Source: Euphorbia lathyris
Lineage: Eukaryota; Streptophyta; Magnoliopsida; Malpighiales; Euphorbiaceae
Reading direction: 5' to 3'
DNA: 64,000 nucleotides
Assembly: GCF_963576675.1 (NCBI RefSeq)
Contig: NC_088915.1
Coordinates: forward strand, 83,585,501 to 83,649,500
A model generated the notes under the pieces. The model was given only the letters and a program-made list of their open reading frames with translations. It did not search any database and was not told where the DNA came from. Shown one piece after another: positions 47,422 to 58,734 of this stretch (position 1 is the first letter of the stretch; every line of letters starts with the position of its first letter). The position numbers and the translations under genes were made by a program.

Positions 47422-50123
47422 TGGTGATTTTATGATTGAAATTGACTGAAATTGATTAAAATTGTGTGAAATTAACTTGAATGCTCTTAATACAATTACA
47501 GGTGCCATCGGTGAAGATAAAAGCTGCAAAACAAGACAGTGGTATGAAATTTAAGTACCCTTGGAGCTTGGGTTCGAAAGGAACAATAACCGCACGAGGA
47601 GATTTTGATGCCATGATTAAGATACTTGGAAGATTGTCGAAAGATCAAAGAACGACATTCCAAAGCAGATGTTTTGGACACCTTATGGAAATTGGTAACT
47701 TCTATTTCTCAAGTGCCTTTATTCATTTATTGCTAATGAGAGAGATTATGCACGAGACGTCAATGGAGAGAGAGAGATGTGGTTTGATATCACCGGGGTT
47801 GAATTGCGTATAAGTGATTGGGAATACATGCTGATGTCGGGATTACGATTTGGTGGTTTGGTCGAGTTTACGAAAAGGATTCAAAAGTTAAAGAAGAGGG
47901 TGATATTGACCAAGTACTTCGGTGAGATAAAAACCATAACTCACGGTGATATTTTTCAAGTGTGGTCGGACATTGATTGGAAAAAAGTGAATGTTGATGA
48001 AGTTGTAAGTATGGCGATGTTGTATTTTGTGCATCGTTGTCTACTTACAATGGAGAGATCACGGTTGGTGAATGTGGATTGGATAGTTTTTGCTGATTAT
48101 CCCATGCTATTTGATGCATTCCCGTGGGGCGAGGTGACTTGGACTGAAACATAAATGATGACAAGAGGTATTGCTAAACAAAAGGAAGCAATTACCGATA
48201 AAAAAAAAGGCTTTTCCAGCTAAATACCAACTGATTGGATTTGCTCATGTAGTCCAAGTAAGTATTTTTATACCAACTTTTGAATACTACTTTTATATTT
48301 TATTAACGTTATAATCATTGGATTTGTCTAGCTTGTATATGTTTGGCTATTTGAGCTTTGAAAGGCGTCAGAGACTTTCTACGTGAAGAAAACCAAACTT
48401 GCTCCACCCATGTAAATAGATGGAAGACAATCAAAGTCCCAACTTTTGATAAAGTGTTTGAGCTTCCCATTGTGAGTATCTCTACGCGATGTTCATAACA
48501 TTTACCTTATATTTAGTGTTTGATATATATTTATTTATAGGAAAACACTCCTCCCCGATCAAAACTTGTTGTGGAAGATACCGAGAAGAATGCTTATTGG
48601 TATAATGCTCTTGTTGATTATATTGAGAGTCGTCAGTCTGATTTTGATAAGCTTTTTGAGTCGTTTATTGATGTTAAAGGGAAGGACGGGGAGGGTAAGG
48701 ATGTTGGTAGAGAGGCTTGTAAGGGTAAGGAGGATGGAGCGGGTGATACGTATCAGGAGGGTAATGAAGAAGAGGGTGAAAGGTATCAAGAGGGTGATGG
48801 AGTTGATGAGAAAGATATCCCATCCCACGATGTCATATCAGAGATCCGTACTTTGTTCGTCGAACACCAATAGTGGTGTAGGGGTCAAATTGAATCAATG
48901 GATAAAAAGGTTTCGGGTTTATAACAAGCTCACGGATTTGGTCAAAGATGTACGGACCTTAGAGGACAAGGTTCATATCTTGGAAGGTTCGGGATGGGAG
49001 GATGTTGAGGTACTTTATTATTTTTTGAATTCTATCTATTGTTTTATGAATTCCATAAATTTATTTTGTTGACTTCTAATTGACAGCAGAAAGACAAACA
49101 TGGACAATGTGTTGGGCAGCCATTGCTTCTTACGGATAGTCTCAATGTAGTTATCGCTGGGTGGCGTATAAGGAAACGAGGACCTTTGCTGCGGTCCCCG
49201 TAGACTGCTTACGATACTATGAAGGAAAAAAAGATCAAACAAATGGAGAAAGTCCGTACTATTTTAGGCCCGAGCAATTTAATCGATCCGAACTTGCAAG
49301 AGGAATACAAGAAATGGAAATTGGGTGCACGTGACAGTACGAGAGTTGTTCCCAGTATTATGTTAAATCTGGATGTTGACCGGTTCACCCTGTTAGACAC
49401 TAGACCTAATTGGGTTGAGGGAAAGGTATGTTATCATTATTGTTATCATTATTTATATCGTTACATTTATCATGGTCATTGTTTGTTTAGATGTATCAGC
49501 ACATCAATCGATTTTTATACTTATGGAAGCGTCGTCAACATGACATGGTTGATTTTTGTTTAGATTGGACTGTGGTTGATTCATCCGTGACGGGCTGGTT
49601 ATGGAGAAAGTTGGTGTCCAATTCTTTGCAACTTGACCCGGGGTACAAATTTGAGCAATTATATGTTGATATTGTTAATGGGACGTTGAAAGATGCTTAC
49701 TTGAAACCTTGGAAGGAAATTCAGAGGGTATTTATGCCATTTAACATCGAAAATCAACAATGGATATATGGTGAGCTTAATTTGGCGGAAGGGCATCTAT
49801 GCATATTTGACAGCCTACATACATACTGTAATGAGGAGAAAATGGCCAAATTTTTGGAGCCACTAGTCATTGCCATTCCTAGGATCATGCAACAAGCCGG
49901 GTATTACGGACCAGCTCCAACCAACATACCAATGATTCGATGGAGCAGGGTAGCTAGAGTGCCACAACAGGAGTGTCAATCTAATGATTGTGGTGCTTTT
50001 ACGTGTATGTTCACGCAGTATTTGTCCAAGGGTCGTGAGTTTGATTTTAGTGGAACTGATGGTTTTTATTTTAGGAATTGTATAGCTGTAGAGTTATTTC
50101 ATGGTACTTTATTAGACTATTAG
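46879..50123 (+). pseudogene. DUF1985 + Ulp1-like (C48) cysteine protease gene, frameshifted
   Basis: Exon model from splice signals: 46879-46935 (MARTGNKKVDKVGEKQKKK), 47502-48257, 48332-48471, 48541-49009, 49087-49425, 49491-50123. Exon 2 is DUF1985-like: CFGHLMEIGNFYFSSAFIHL, WFDITGVELRISDWEYM, VVSMAMLYFVHRCLL and FDAFPWGEV. Exons 3-4 hold KVPTFDKVFELPI and an acidic Gly/Lys region. The last exon is the Ulp1 domain: TVVDSSVTGWL, GHLCIFDSLH (Asp), VPQQECQSNDCGAFTCMF (Gln and Cys). The expected catalytic His before Trp is Gln (ENQQWIYGEL). Breaks: a slip in the GA run near 47770, an A8 run near 48200, and stops near 48152, 48871 and 49201. Known family role is SUMO/ubiquitin-like processing; this copy looks inactive. 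Confidence 0.82.
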
Positions 50124-50445
50124 ACTGGTGCATGTCTGCATTTTGTGTGAACATTGTATGGAATAGGTTGAAAGTGCATGAAATCATATAAAATGCGATC
50201 GCACTTGTTGAATTTGCGAAACGCTTTATGGTTTTGGATTGCATTTGTTCAAATTGTGATTGTAATTGTATAAAATACGATCGCACTTATTGAATTTGCG
50301 AAATGCATTTATAGTTCTGAATTGCATTTGTTCAAATTGCGATCACAATTTGAACACATGCGATTCAGAACCATAAATCTGTTTCGCAAATTCAAAAAGT
50401 GTGATCGCATTTTATACAATTGCGATCGCAATTTGAATTTTGTGA
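50124..50445. repeat. Palindromic repeat cluster, right, with long stem-loop
   Basis: A unit of about 85 bases (ATGCGATCGCACTTGTTGAA, TTTGCGAAA, TTGCATTTGTTCAAATTG) occurs twice directly (about 50191-50270 and 50271-50345) and once inverted (about 50350-50440), giving a long stem-loop around 50343-50360. GCGATCGC is exact at 50195-50202 and 50422-50429. Confidence 0.85.
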
Positions 50446-50610
50446 AATTAATTGAAACTAAATGAAATTGGATGAAATTAATTGAAACTAAATGAAATTT
50501 GTGTTGAAACTAATTGAAATTGGATGAAATTAATTGAAACTAAATGAAATTTGTGTTGAAACTAATTGAAATTGAGTGAAATTAATTGAAAATGAGTTCA
50601 ATATTACATT
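50446..50610. repeat. Minisatellite of TGAAATTAATTGAAACTAAA units
   Basis: Variants of GAAATTAATTGAAACTAAAT and GTGTTGAAACTAATTGAAA alternate with a period of about 50 bases, at least three times, directly after the stem-loop cluster. Confidence 0.85.
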
Positions 50611-50698
50611 TAATGTAAACCTTGGGATGCCCTAGAGATCGAAGAACTTGGTAAATCACTAGGAGGCCGTGATGTATTCGGTACAGGGCGATGACAAT

Positions 50699-51289
50699 TC
50701 AAACGATGACAAACGTATCTCCAACATCGTCATACGCAGCTCGTGCACTTAGTTCAATACTAACCTTATCATCTGGTTGTGTTTCAGGGACAAATGTATC
50801 TCTAACATCGTCATACACAACGTTATGAGTATCACATCCATTAGCAACGTCGATGTTATCAGAGTTGTAAGTACCCCGCACAACTTCATGTGGCATTTGA
50901 TCAACAATTGAAATATTACTCGACTCGCCATTCTCTTCTTTGCAACCTCTACGAAGTTGTACATGTATTGTAAGACGTACCATTTCAACATATAGTGGCA
51001 TCACATTACTCGGATTCATCGAGTAATAATCTATGAAGCATCGTAGATCCTTACAATCTATAATAGCTACTTTGATTGGATTGTCTTTTGTTTGCATAGA
51101 CATTCGCAAGTCATATAAGTTTGAATCAACACCTACACATGTGTAAATTCTCTCTTTTAACTTCTCAAATTTGATTTTTTTTCCAAACCGGAACAGCTTT
51201 GATTCACCACCAATATACGTTATCGTATTTGCTACCTTTTTTCAATGGCCATTCCATGATACCGTATAAATAATAATATCTGTAGACAT
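50699..51289 (-). pseudogene. Mutator transposase (mudrA-like) N-terminal fragment
   Basis: On the minus strand ATG 51289 opens MSTDIIIYTVSWNGH, stops once (TGA), then continues with KFEKLKERIYTCVGVDSNLY, LRMSMQTKDNPIKVAIIDCK and MPLYVEMVRLTIHVQLRRG. This is the style of the N-terminal region of plant MULE transposases, before the DDE domain. The end carries a repeated DDVRDTFV/DDVGDTFV acidic tail. The catalytic DDE and zinc-knuckle parts are absent; the sequence beyond 50699 is the repeat cluster. Confidence 0.65.
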
Positions 51290-51870
51290 ATCTCTGTAAA
51301 ATGTAGTTTGAAAATGTGTGAAAAAGGATGAAAGTTCAAGCAAATGAGTGCAAATGGGTGAAAATGCGCTCGTATTTGATCAATTGCGAGCCGGAATTGA
51401 GCTAAATGCGATCACATTTGATCAATTGTGAGCCTCTAAATGCGACCGCATCTTACAAAAATGCGACTATCGCAATTTTATAACTGGATCACATTTTGCG
51501 ATTTGCGACCGGTGAACCCTAAATATGTAACTTTTATATATGGTAAAGTACAAACGAGATAAATCACATATATGTTTTTTTTAATAAGAAACTGACTTAC
51601 CTTACATTTGGAGACAAATGTTGCACTGAAAAATCTCAGATTTTGCAAATGATTGGGAGATAAATGCTTGAGAGTGATTGAGAGATAAATCTTGAGAGTG
51701 ACTGATCCTTGCAAGTGTTGGTTATATATATATATATATATACATACTAAGGGTATTTTTGGAAAATTAATAATAGAAGAGTCTAATTAGGTAGCATGTG
51801 ATAAAATGGGTCTAAATATGTAAATGGACTTTACCATTGGTCTAGTTTTATAATTTTCTCATTCATAAAT

Positions 51871-51945
51871 ATCTCTATGAAACCATAATTAAGGAGAACT
51901 AAACAATCCTTTAAACTAGACCCCAACTTTAATCACAATGAATGC

Positions 51946-51986
<41 letters not shown>

Positions 51987-52454
51987 CACAAGCTTTTGGG
52001 AACTCTAGATACATTATATGAGCAAACAATTATGGATTGAGACATGAAGATTATGATTTATTATTTAAAAAGGGTGCATTTCGTACTATATTTAAGTTTA
52101 CTTACTGAATTAGACTTTGCTAGAAAATAGAAAAAAGATTAATTGGTATGAACAGAAAAAAATCCAAATAAAGCTAGTCTCAGCTAATTTTATGTATTCT
52201 TTGCATAAAATTTCCATTTAAGTCCACATCATTGATTGATAATATATGATTATTTCCTTAAAGAAGCAAAAAAATCCTTTAAAAGTATGTCATCCTCATA
52301 AATTTCCTTTTGCTTAGACATTGAAACCACTATTCGAAGATGTAATAGATCTTCTCCTGGTTCACGATATATTCATCATCATATGATGAAGATAATGTCA
52401 TTCTTACCGGCTATCGGGTTAATTATAACGACCGTGGTTGAAATTTAGAGTTAG
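51871..52454. other. No gene; (AT)n tract
   Basis: AT-rich flank of the large Mutator-like element with an (AT)n tract at 51948-51984. No ORF with a domain. Confidence 0.5.
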
Positions 52455-52463
52455 TTTTAAAAA

Positions 52464-52924
52464 CGCTTAATACATCGTTTGCCCCCTGAACTTGTATAAA
52501 AAGTTTGATTGGTTTCCTGAACTTGCACAAAATGTAATCAAATGATCACTCGGTTGCAAAAAAAAAAGTAAGTTAAATGCGGAAGATGTATTATACGCGT
52601 CTTAAAAAAGGTAAAACGACCAAGATCGATTGGGGGTATACGGTTTTAATATTAGCGAAGACAAGTTTTATAGTTAAACAAGTAATAACTTCCCGTTTAA
52701 TCTATTTTTGAATTATGTAATAACATTTTAAGATGCATGGAATACGTCTTCTGCATTTAATTTACTTTTTTACAATCGAGTGATCAATTGATTATATTTT
52801 ACGCAAGTTCAAGGGGCTAACTGAACGTTTTATGCAAGTTCAGGGGGTTATCAGGACATTTTGAAAGTTTAGGGGTCAATCAAATTTTTTGGACAAGTTT
52901 AGAGGACAAATGATGTATTAAGCC
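52464..52924. mobile_element. GGCTTAATAC-family MITE, copy 3
   Basis: Starts CGCTTAATACATCGTTTGCC (first base changed), ends TGATGTATTAAGCC. Flanks TTTTAAAAA and TTTTTAAAA are a slightly shifted 9-bp duplication. Internal text matches copies at 30634 and 43215. Confidence 0.88.
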
Positions 52925-52933
52925 TTTTTAAAA

Positions 52934-53704
52934 AGTCACTTAACTTTATGTTTCAATAAATTCATTAAATATTTATTTTTATTTCAATAAAATCATTCCA
53001 ATCATTTCAATCAGAGAAAAAAAAAACTTGAATAGTGACATGACAATCACGTTGAAAATTATTTTTTATGCATTACATGACAGGTAAATGACGGTTCAAA
53101 AAATAAAAAATTAAATTTGTTATTATTTAATTCAACTGCTTCACACTGTCACATGGAAGTAAAAAATATATATTAGTTGTTACATGGTATGCATATTGCT
53201 GCCAAATGGCTGACATATGTACTATGTAACAGAGTTCTTTATTGCCACATCACTATTCTAGTAGTTTTTCAGTGTAAATTGATAGGAAGGACTTTATTGA
53301 AATAAAAACAAAGTTCAATAACTTTATTGAAACAAAATGAAGTTTAATGACTTTTATAAAACCTGCTCTAAATTTTAATGACCATTTGGTGCAATTTAGT
53401 TGGAGCTGTCTAATTGAGTTATTACTATTTACTAACTTTTTTTTTATTTTTTTTATTAAAGGCTGGTTATCGAGGAGGAGCCGAAGACGGACATCCCAGC
53501 TATTTACTATTTACTATTTTTATTACTATTTACTATTTACTATTTAATGTTACCATTAGTTATAAATTTGCTAGTAGCTATAACTATTAACTAGTGTTCC
53601 TTTTAAAATAACTATTAACATATGTTTTTCTAACCATAATCAAATATATATACTATTTGGATTAAAACAATAAAAAGAAGGTCTAAAAGAAAATCAAATG
53701 GACA
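52934..53704. other. No gene; low-complexity repeat at 53495-53550
   Basis: A TATTTACTATT-type repeat follows an odd GC-rich piece (GGTTATCGAGGAGGAGCCGA, 53465-53484). The ORF 53347-53547 crosses it and is not credible. Confidence 0.4.
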
Positions 53705-55145
53705 CTAATTAACAAGGTCAGTCTTGGGCTTGGGCCAAGAGTGTGCCGACATAAGGTCCAAGGTTGGAGCGAGCCCAAAAAGAGCTATTAAGTCTATATA
53801 TAAATATATATGGAGTGATATTTGGAGCTTTCAGATCAAGTGGCCATGTGGAGCATTAGAGGCTTTCGGATCTAGCGAACTTCTAGAAACTGTTTTTCAT
53901 TAAGGAAAACCCTCATGCTGCCTAGAAGAGACCGTCTGAAAGACTTCTTCTAATAAAGGACTTCTTGTAATAGAAGAAGGATTCTTAGAAGAAGAGGGAC
54001 TCATTAAAACACTATAAATGGACAAGTATGACAAAACCCCAGAGGTACATTAACATCACTACTTCGCAAGAATTCCATTATCTTCAACCATTCAAAATCC
54101 TTGCTTACTTGGGCATTATAGTGGGTTCGCTAGAGCCAACCCCTCTCTCACTCTGTTCTTTCTTACAAGTGGTTTGAAGAAGGATTGCGAGGATGCTTTG
54201 GAAACAACATTATCATTGATGCAGTGAGCATGGAATCGAACAAACACATAACTTTTAAAAAATAATGTTGCCAACAGATCACACACACAAAAACCTGAGA
54301 CCAACATGCCTATTTGATCTGAAGTTCATGGAGAAAATATAGAGAGATCTAAATTAGAAATTAGGCACCGTCTAGAACTATTGGAGCCTCAGTACCAGAG
54401 GTTAGTAGATGAAATTACTAGCCGGTTTTGCCAAAACTTAGGTGATATCCAAAGGGAGATGGACGACATCAGGGGGCTCAAGCGGCAAAGATTGTAGAGT
54501 TAAAAGAAAAACTAAAAAAGGCGAAAGAGCTCATACGCTGTAACCAAGAGAACACATAGGAATCTAGTCACCGTCCATCTCGATCAACTAGAAGATGTAC
54601 CAGAAGCCCAACCCCTCGAAGAAAAAGGTCTAGGACGCGTAGCCCATCCAAACGACAAAAAATGATCCAGAGACTTCTAGAGAAAGGCCATAATACCACT
54701 CTGAAGCTAGGGGTGGAAGTAATAAACGAGCTTCCAACAAGCCACGATCACCCCCACAAAAGACATGATGAGAAAAAAAGGGCCAAAAGAGGGGGACGAG
54801 GATAAACCCATTAGTAAAAAATAAATGTACGAAATCATATGAAAGGAAGTTTGGGAAAACAAGGATAATCCCAATACATACATTAGGTCTTTAATGCTAA
54901 AAGACACATGTACACCTTTATCTCTTGAAATCCAGCGCCAACCAATGCCTAAAGGGGTTCACATCCCATTGTTTAGCCAGTATAAGGGCACTAGGGATCC
55001 GACAAACCACGTCAAAAACTTTAGAAGAATAATGGAAGCCACAACGGCTATCGACATCATTCTCTGTCGCCTCTTCCCCACCACTTTGAAGGATTTTAAC
55101 TACCTTTTGGTATGAAAAACTCCTCCTAACATTTATTCACAATTT
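53705..55145 (+). mobile_element. Truncated Ty3/gypsy (Tat-like) LTR end and gag
   Basis: The part to about 54118 looks like an LTR and leader (CCATTATCTTCAACCATTC, CTTGCTTACTTGGGCATTAT). Then a broken gag follows: HRLELLEPQYQRLV and SRFCQNLGDIQREMDDI, a basic Arg/Ser stretch (RSRTRSPSKRQK), then the gag core GVHIPLFSQYKGTRDPTNHV and CRLFPTTLKDF (ORF 54894-55115). The style is that of Tat-lineage Gag. Everything after 55145 is missing. Confidence 0.6.
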
Positions 55146-55159
55146 AAACCAAGTGGATG

Positions 55160-55198
55160 ATGTTGGTCCCTTATAATGTGAGAATTATTTCCTAAAGA

Positions 55199-55229
<31 letters not shown>

Positions 55230-55555
55230 AACTATTGAGAGTTTAAAAAATTTAGCTAAGTAAAAATACCCCTCATAGTTCAATAGCACAGCCCAGAGGA
55301 TGCATATTTAAAAGTTCAGAAGCAACTTTAGTTGATGAACAACTGAGATAGATTATGTCCTTGGTTCCAAAGATGATGCCTCAAAAGGGCTTCCAAACTT
55401 ATCACAGTTAAACACAACTCTGACTAATTTATACTTCAGAAATAAAAGCAAGCAAAGAGTAAGAGTTAGAGAAAGTGATACTCAACAGTTTTATCCTGGT
55501 TCGGCCTCCTGCCTACATCCAGTCCCCAAAATTTCTCTTCCGAGCTTTAATCCAC
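55160..55555 (+). mobile_element. Copia-type LTR fragment with G24 tract
   Basis: TGTTGGTCCCTTATAATG (55162) resembles an LTR start, followed by a run of 24 G (55199-55222) in the place where many plant copia LTRs have AGAGGGGGG. Later text CTGGTTCGGCCTCCTGCCTA, ATCCAGTCCCC is also typical of such LTRs. It is interrupted on the right by the Athila element. Confidence 0.5.
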
Positions 55556-56976
55556 TGATGAGTGTAAAATGTGTATAATATTTGGTAACAATTTTGGGCA
55601 TAAATGAACAATAATGCAACATATCATTCTCATAATACATTGTTTTTGCAGATTATTTGTGATAATGCAGCTGCCTGTTCGGTAGCAGAATCCACACGGT
55701 GAACAAGCTGGAAAGGAGTGCGGACAAGCGAAGAACAAGGAAGAGAACAAGAACTCATGGGAACAATTTGTACCCGAAGGACTTGAATCAATCATCCTTA
55801 AATCATTAGAGACCTTTCCGGAAGAAGAATTAATGCTGAAGGCAAAACAACCATCCCTCATAGAAGAAATCATCAAGCATGGGCGAACTGCTATGCTGCA
55901 GACTGTTCCTGACTGTCAGAACAGTCTGCCAGACCATATCTTCTTTATTTTATTATATCCTGAACAATAATTTCTGAACAATTTTCGGGCTATTTAAGGA
56001 GCCCTCGTTTTGTATGAGATTCATTCAGATTTTCGGATCTGAAGCCTTGTGTGAAACTTTGTTTTATGTGTTTTAATATATTGTTGTTTTCTTCATTGTT
56101 GCTTTGTTTTATCTCATTCAATCATGAGTGAGTAATTCACTAAGCAGGTATGCAGCGGAGCAGAAATAGGTAAACAAAGCAGGATAATTCCTCTCTAAAT
56201 TCATTAAGTGTGTATGGCTTGGCTGTTCAATGAGTAATTAACGATAAATAGGAGTAGCTAACCTGTTTTTAAGCTGAGCAATCACGAGGAGACTCTTTTT
56301 GCAAAGCTGAACTTTCATTGAACACATTTAATTATGACACGGAGACGTAATTAATTAAATGTTAAGGGTTTTAGTTGTTCCAACTAAATGCTTTCCTGTT
56401 CTTAAAGCTTAAGAATATATTAATCTCAAGGAGACTTACAGTAAAACCTCTATAAATTAATAATGTTGGGACCATGAAATTTTATTAATTTATAGAGATA
56501 TTAATTTATCGAGTATTAAATTATTGAATTGGCCCAAATCGGGACCAGAAGAAATTATTATTTTGAAGAGGCTATTAATTTATCGAGTATTAATTTATGA
56601 AGGTTTTACTGTATTTTGATTATTTTTAAAGAACGTTGGGAACAAGGGAGACCTGACTCAACCGATTCTCGTGAAAGATACCTTAAGCCAAAGCTGTTCC
56701 CACCTAATGAACAAGGAAAGGAATACCTGTTCTGGAACCATTCTGTGTATGCTGTATACATGTTGCTTTTCCATCTGAATTTCAATTAAACTCTTTGATT
56801 GTTTTACATTTCATATTGCAACAAACCACCTTCTAATCAACTTAAGATTTTGGTTACTTAATAAACTTGGCTATACATACTTTGAAGGGGGTAAGCGTGC
56901 GGTTGTTCTATCCTCGTGGAAACGATATCTACTTATCAGTTTATTACTTGGACCTAGTGCACTTGCTAGGGTAACA
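55556..56976 (+). repeat. Athila 5' LTR
   Basis: Starts TGATGAGTGTAAAATG and ends GCTAGGGTAACA, six bases before the primer site. About 1.42 kb, in the Athila range. It contains a small MITE at 56439-56611. The exact start (55556 or 55559) is uncertain without the 3' LTR. Confidence 0.75.
56439..56611. mobile_element. 173-bp MITE in the Athila LTR
   Basis: Termini CAGTAAAACCTCTATAAATT and the inverse of CAGTAAAACCTTCATAAATT; flanked by TA on both sides (56437-56438 and 56612-56613). The target TA suggests a Tc1/mariner-like origin, but this rests on two bases. Confidence 0.75.
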
Positions 56977-56982
56977 AGTTTT

Positions 56983-57000
56983 TAGCGCCGTTGCCGGGGA
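56983..57000 (+). other. Primer binding site (tRNA-Asp type)
   Basis: TAGCGCCGTTGCCGGGGA differs by one base (TA for TG) from the complement of the tRNA-Asp 3' end used by Athila elements. Confidence 0.85.
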
Positions 57001-57103
57001 TAGGCAAGCCAAACATTTCTCTCCAAAAGTGTATATTAGTCAGTTTAACCTGTTTGTTCTAGTGTGTAGGGGCCTACTTGATCTGTTCGCTTGTTCTTAG
57101 CGT

Positions 57104-58700
57104 ATGCAAAGAACAGGTGCTCCACTTATTCCTCTTGATCCTGAAATAGAAGCAACTCTCAGATGAAGAAACGCAATCAGGAGAATAAGAACAAGGCAAA
57201 GGCTGGCGGAACCAAATCAGCCCAGAATAGAGCAACACCCTGAAGCTGAAAGGCGACCAGAGGGACCTCAACCAGAACAACCGGAGAACAGGGAAGAATA
57301 GCAGGGAGACAACATAGACGAAGAAGACCAGCGTATTGACCCTCCACTCAGAATGAAGGAATACTCAAAGCCTTCAACGGAAGGCCACTCCTCCTGCATA
57401 GTAATCCCTGAGGAAGGCAACAATCTCTTCGAGGTAAAAGCCTTCATGATCTAGATGCTCCAAACAGCTGTTCAGTTTGGAGGACTACCTAATGAAGATC
57501 CAAATTCGCACATCCAGGACTTTGTCACAATGTGCAACACCTTCAGAACCAACAGGGAAGTCTCAGACGATGTCATCCGACTCAAACTGTTCTTCTTTTC
57601 CCTGAGAGACAAAGCCAAAAGCTGGATGAAGAGCCTTGAGCCAGGTTCCCTCAGTACTTGGGATGCAATGGCAAATGCATTCCTCACCAAATATTTCCCA
57701 CCAAGACAAGCCATTAAGCTACGAAATGCCGTGTCTCACTTCGCACAACAAGAAGACGAGTCATTGTCTGAAGCCTGGGAACGATACAAAGATCTGTTAC
57801 AGAAAGTTCCGAACCACAAAATCCCCATGTGGATGCAGATCCAAACTTTCTATCACGGTCTTACCAATGTGCACAAAATACAACTCGAATCAGTGGCCAA
57901 TGGGGATCCTGAGGAACTTGAGCCAGAAGCACTGTACGAATTAATCGAAAGATTGGTCAACACCAGTTACAAATGGCACTCTGTCCGAGAAGATGGAAGA
58001 AGGGAAGCTAGTTCACCCGTAGCAGACGAAGTGTCCAAACTTACCGCACAAGTTGAACTCCTTAGCAGACAACTCACCAGGTTGAGCGCGGCTCTAGTTA
58101 ACAATGTGCAAGTTGTTCAATGTGATTTCTGCGAAGGAAATCATCGATTAGCTGACTGTTTGTGCAACCAACCTAGTCCAAATCAAGAACAATATGATTT
58201 TGCAGGAACAAATCAGAGACCGCTCAATCCTTATTCAAACACTTACAATCCTGCCTGGAGAAATCATTCAAACTTCGATTGGAGCCAACAACCAGACAAA
58301 CAACTAAATCAACAGTACCAGACCAATAAGAACAATCAGGGCGGATACCAAATGAACAACCAGCCAAGGGAGGATAAGAAATTGGAAGACATGCTAATGC
58401 AATTCATGTAGCAAACACAAAATTCTTTCAAGAACATGGAGACACAGATCCATCAGCTCACTAACATAGTCATACCCAAAAACAAGGGAGTCCTTCCGAG
58501 CAAAACAGAGGTGAACCCCAAGGAGGAAGTCCAAGCTATTACACTAAGAAGTGGGACAGAACTACCAAATCGAGCTATGAAATCACTCCCTACCACCTCT
58601 AAGCCGTAGCTAGACGCAACAGAACAAGAAGAGACCAAGGAACAACCTTCGATTCAGGAGAACAACCTTGGGAATCAGGATGAACCTGCGTATCTGCCAC
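57104..58700 (+). pseudogene. Athila gag, broken
   Basis: ATG 57104 opens MQRTGAPLIPLDPEIEATLR, then in-frame stops at 57164 (TGA), 57299, 57452, 58409 and 58607 (all TAG), with the same frame readable throughout. The gag core has FGGLPNEDPNSHIQDFVTMC, LKLFFFSLRDKAKSWM, LTKYFPPRQAIKLRNAVSHF and EAWERYKDLLQKVP. A CDFCEGNHRLADC motif resembles a zinc knuckle. A Gln/Asn-rich tail follows. The frame shifts by one near 58700 before protease. Confidence 0.85.
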
Positions 58701-58734
58701 GTACCCGTATCCAGAAAGGCTTAAGCAGCAACAA

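Larger units (their letters stand above)
46654..51860. mobile_element. Large Mutator-like element carrying a Ulp1 gene, TSD ATTCATAAAT
   Basis: Inverted arms of about 85 bases at 46654-46738 and 51776-51860 share ATTATAAAACTAGAC, ATGGTAAA, CATATTTAGACCCATTT-like text and ATCACATGCTACCTAATTAG. The direct repeat ATTCATAAAT is exact on both sides (46644-46653 and 51861-51870), in the 9-11 bp range of Mutator. Inside: a DUF1985-Ulp1 gene (+, 46879-50123), palindromic and hairpin repeats, and a truncated mudrA-like N-terminus (-, 51289-50699). This layout fits the plant MULEs known to carry Ulp1-like protease genes (Kaonashi-type). With no complete transposase it is not autonomous. Confidence 0.93.

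Noticed and set aside
46853..50429. GCGATCGC as a sign of cyanobacterial (HIP1) DNA
   Set aside because: The motif is confined to a plant TIR element with plant-type introns; the same octamer also appears in the PMD exon copies near 17312.
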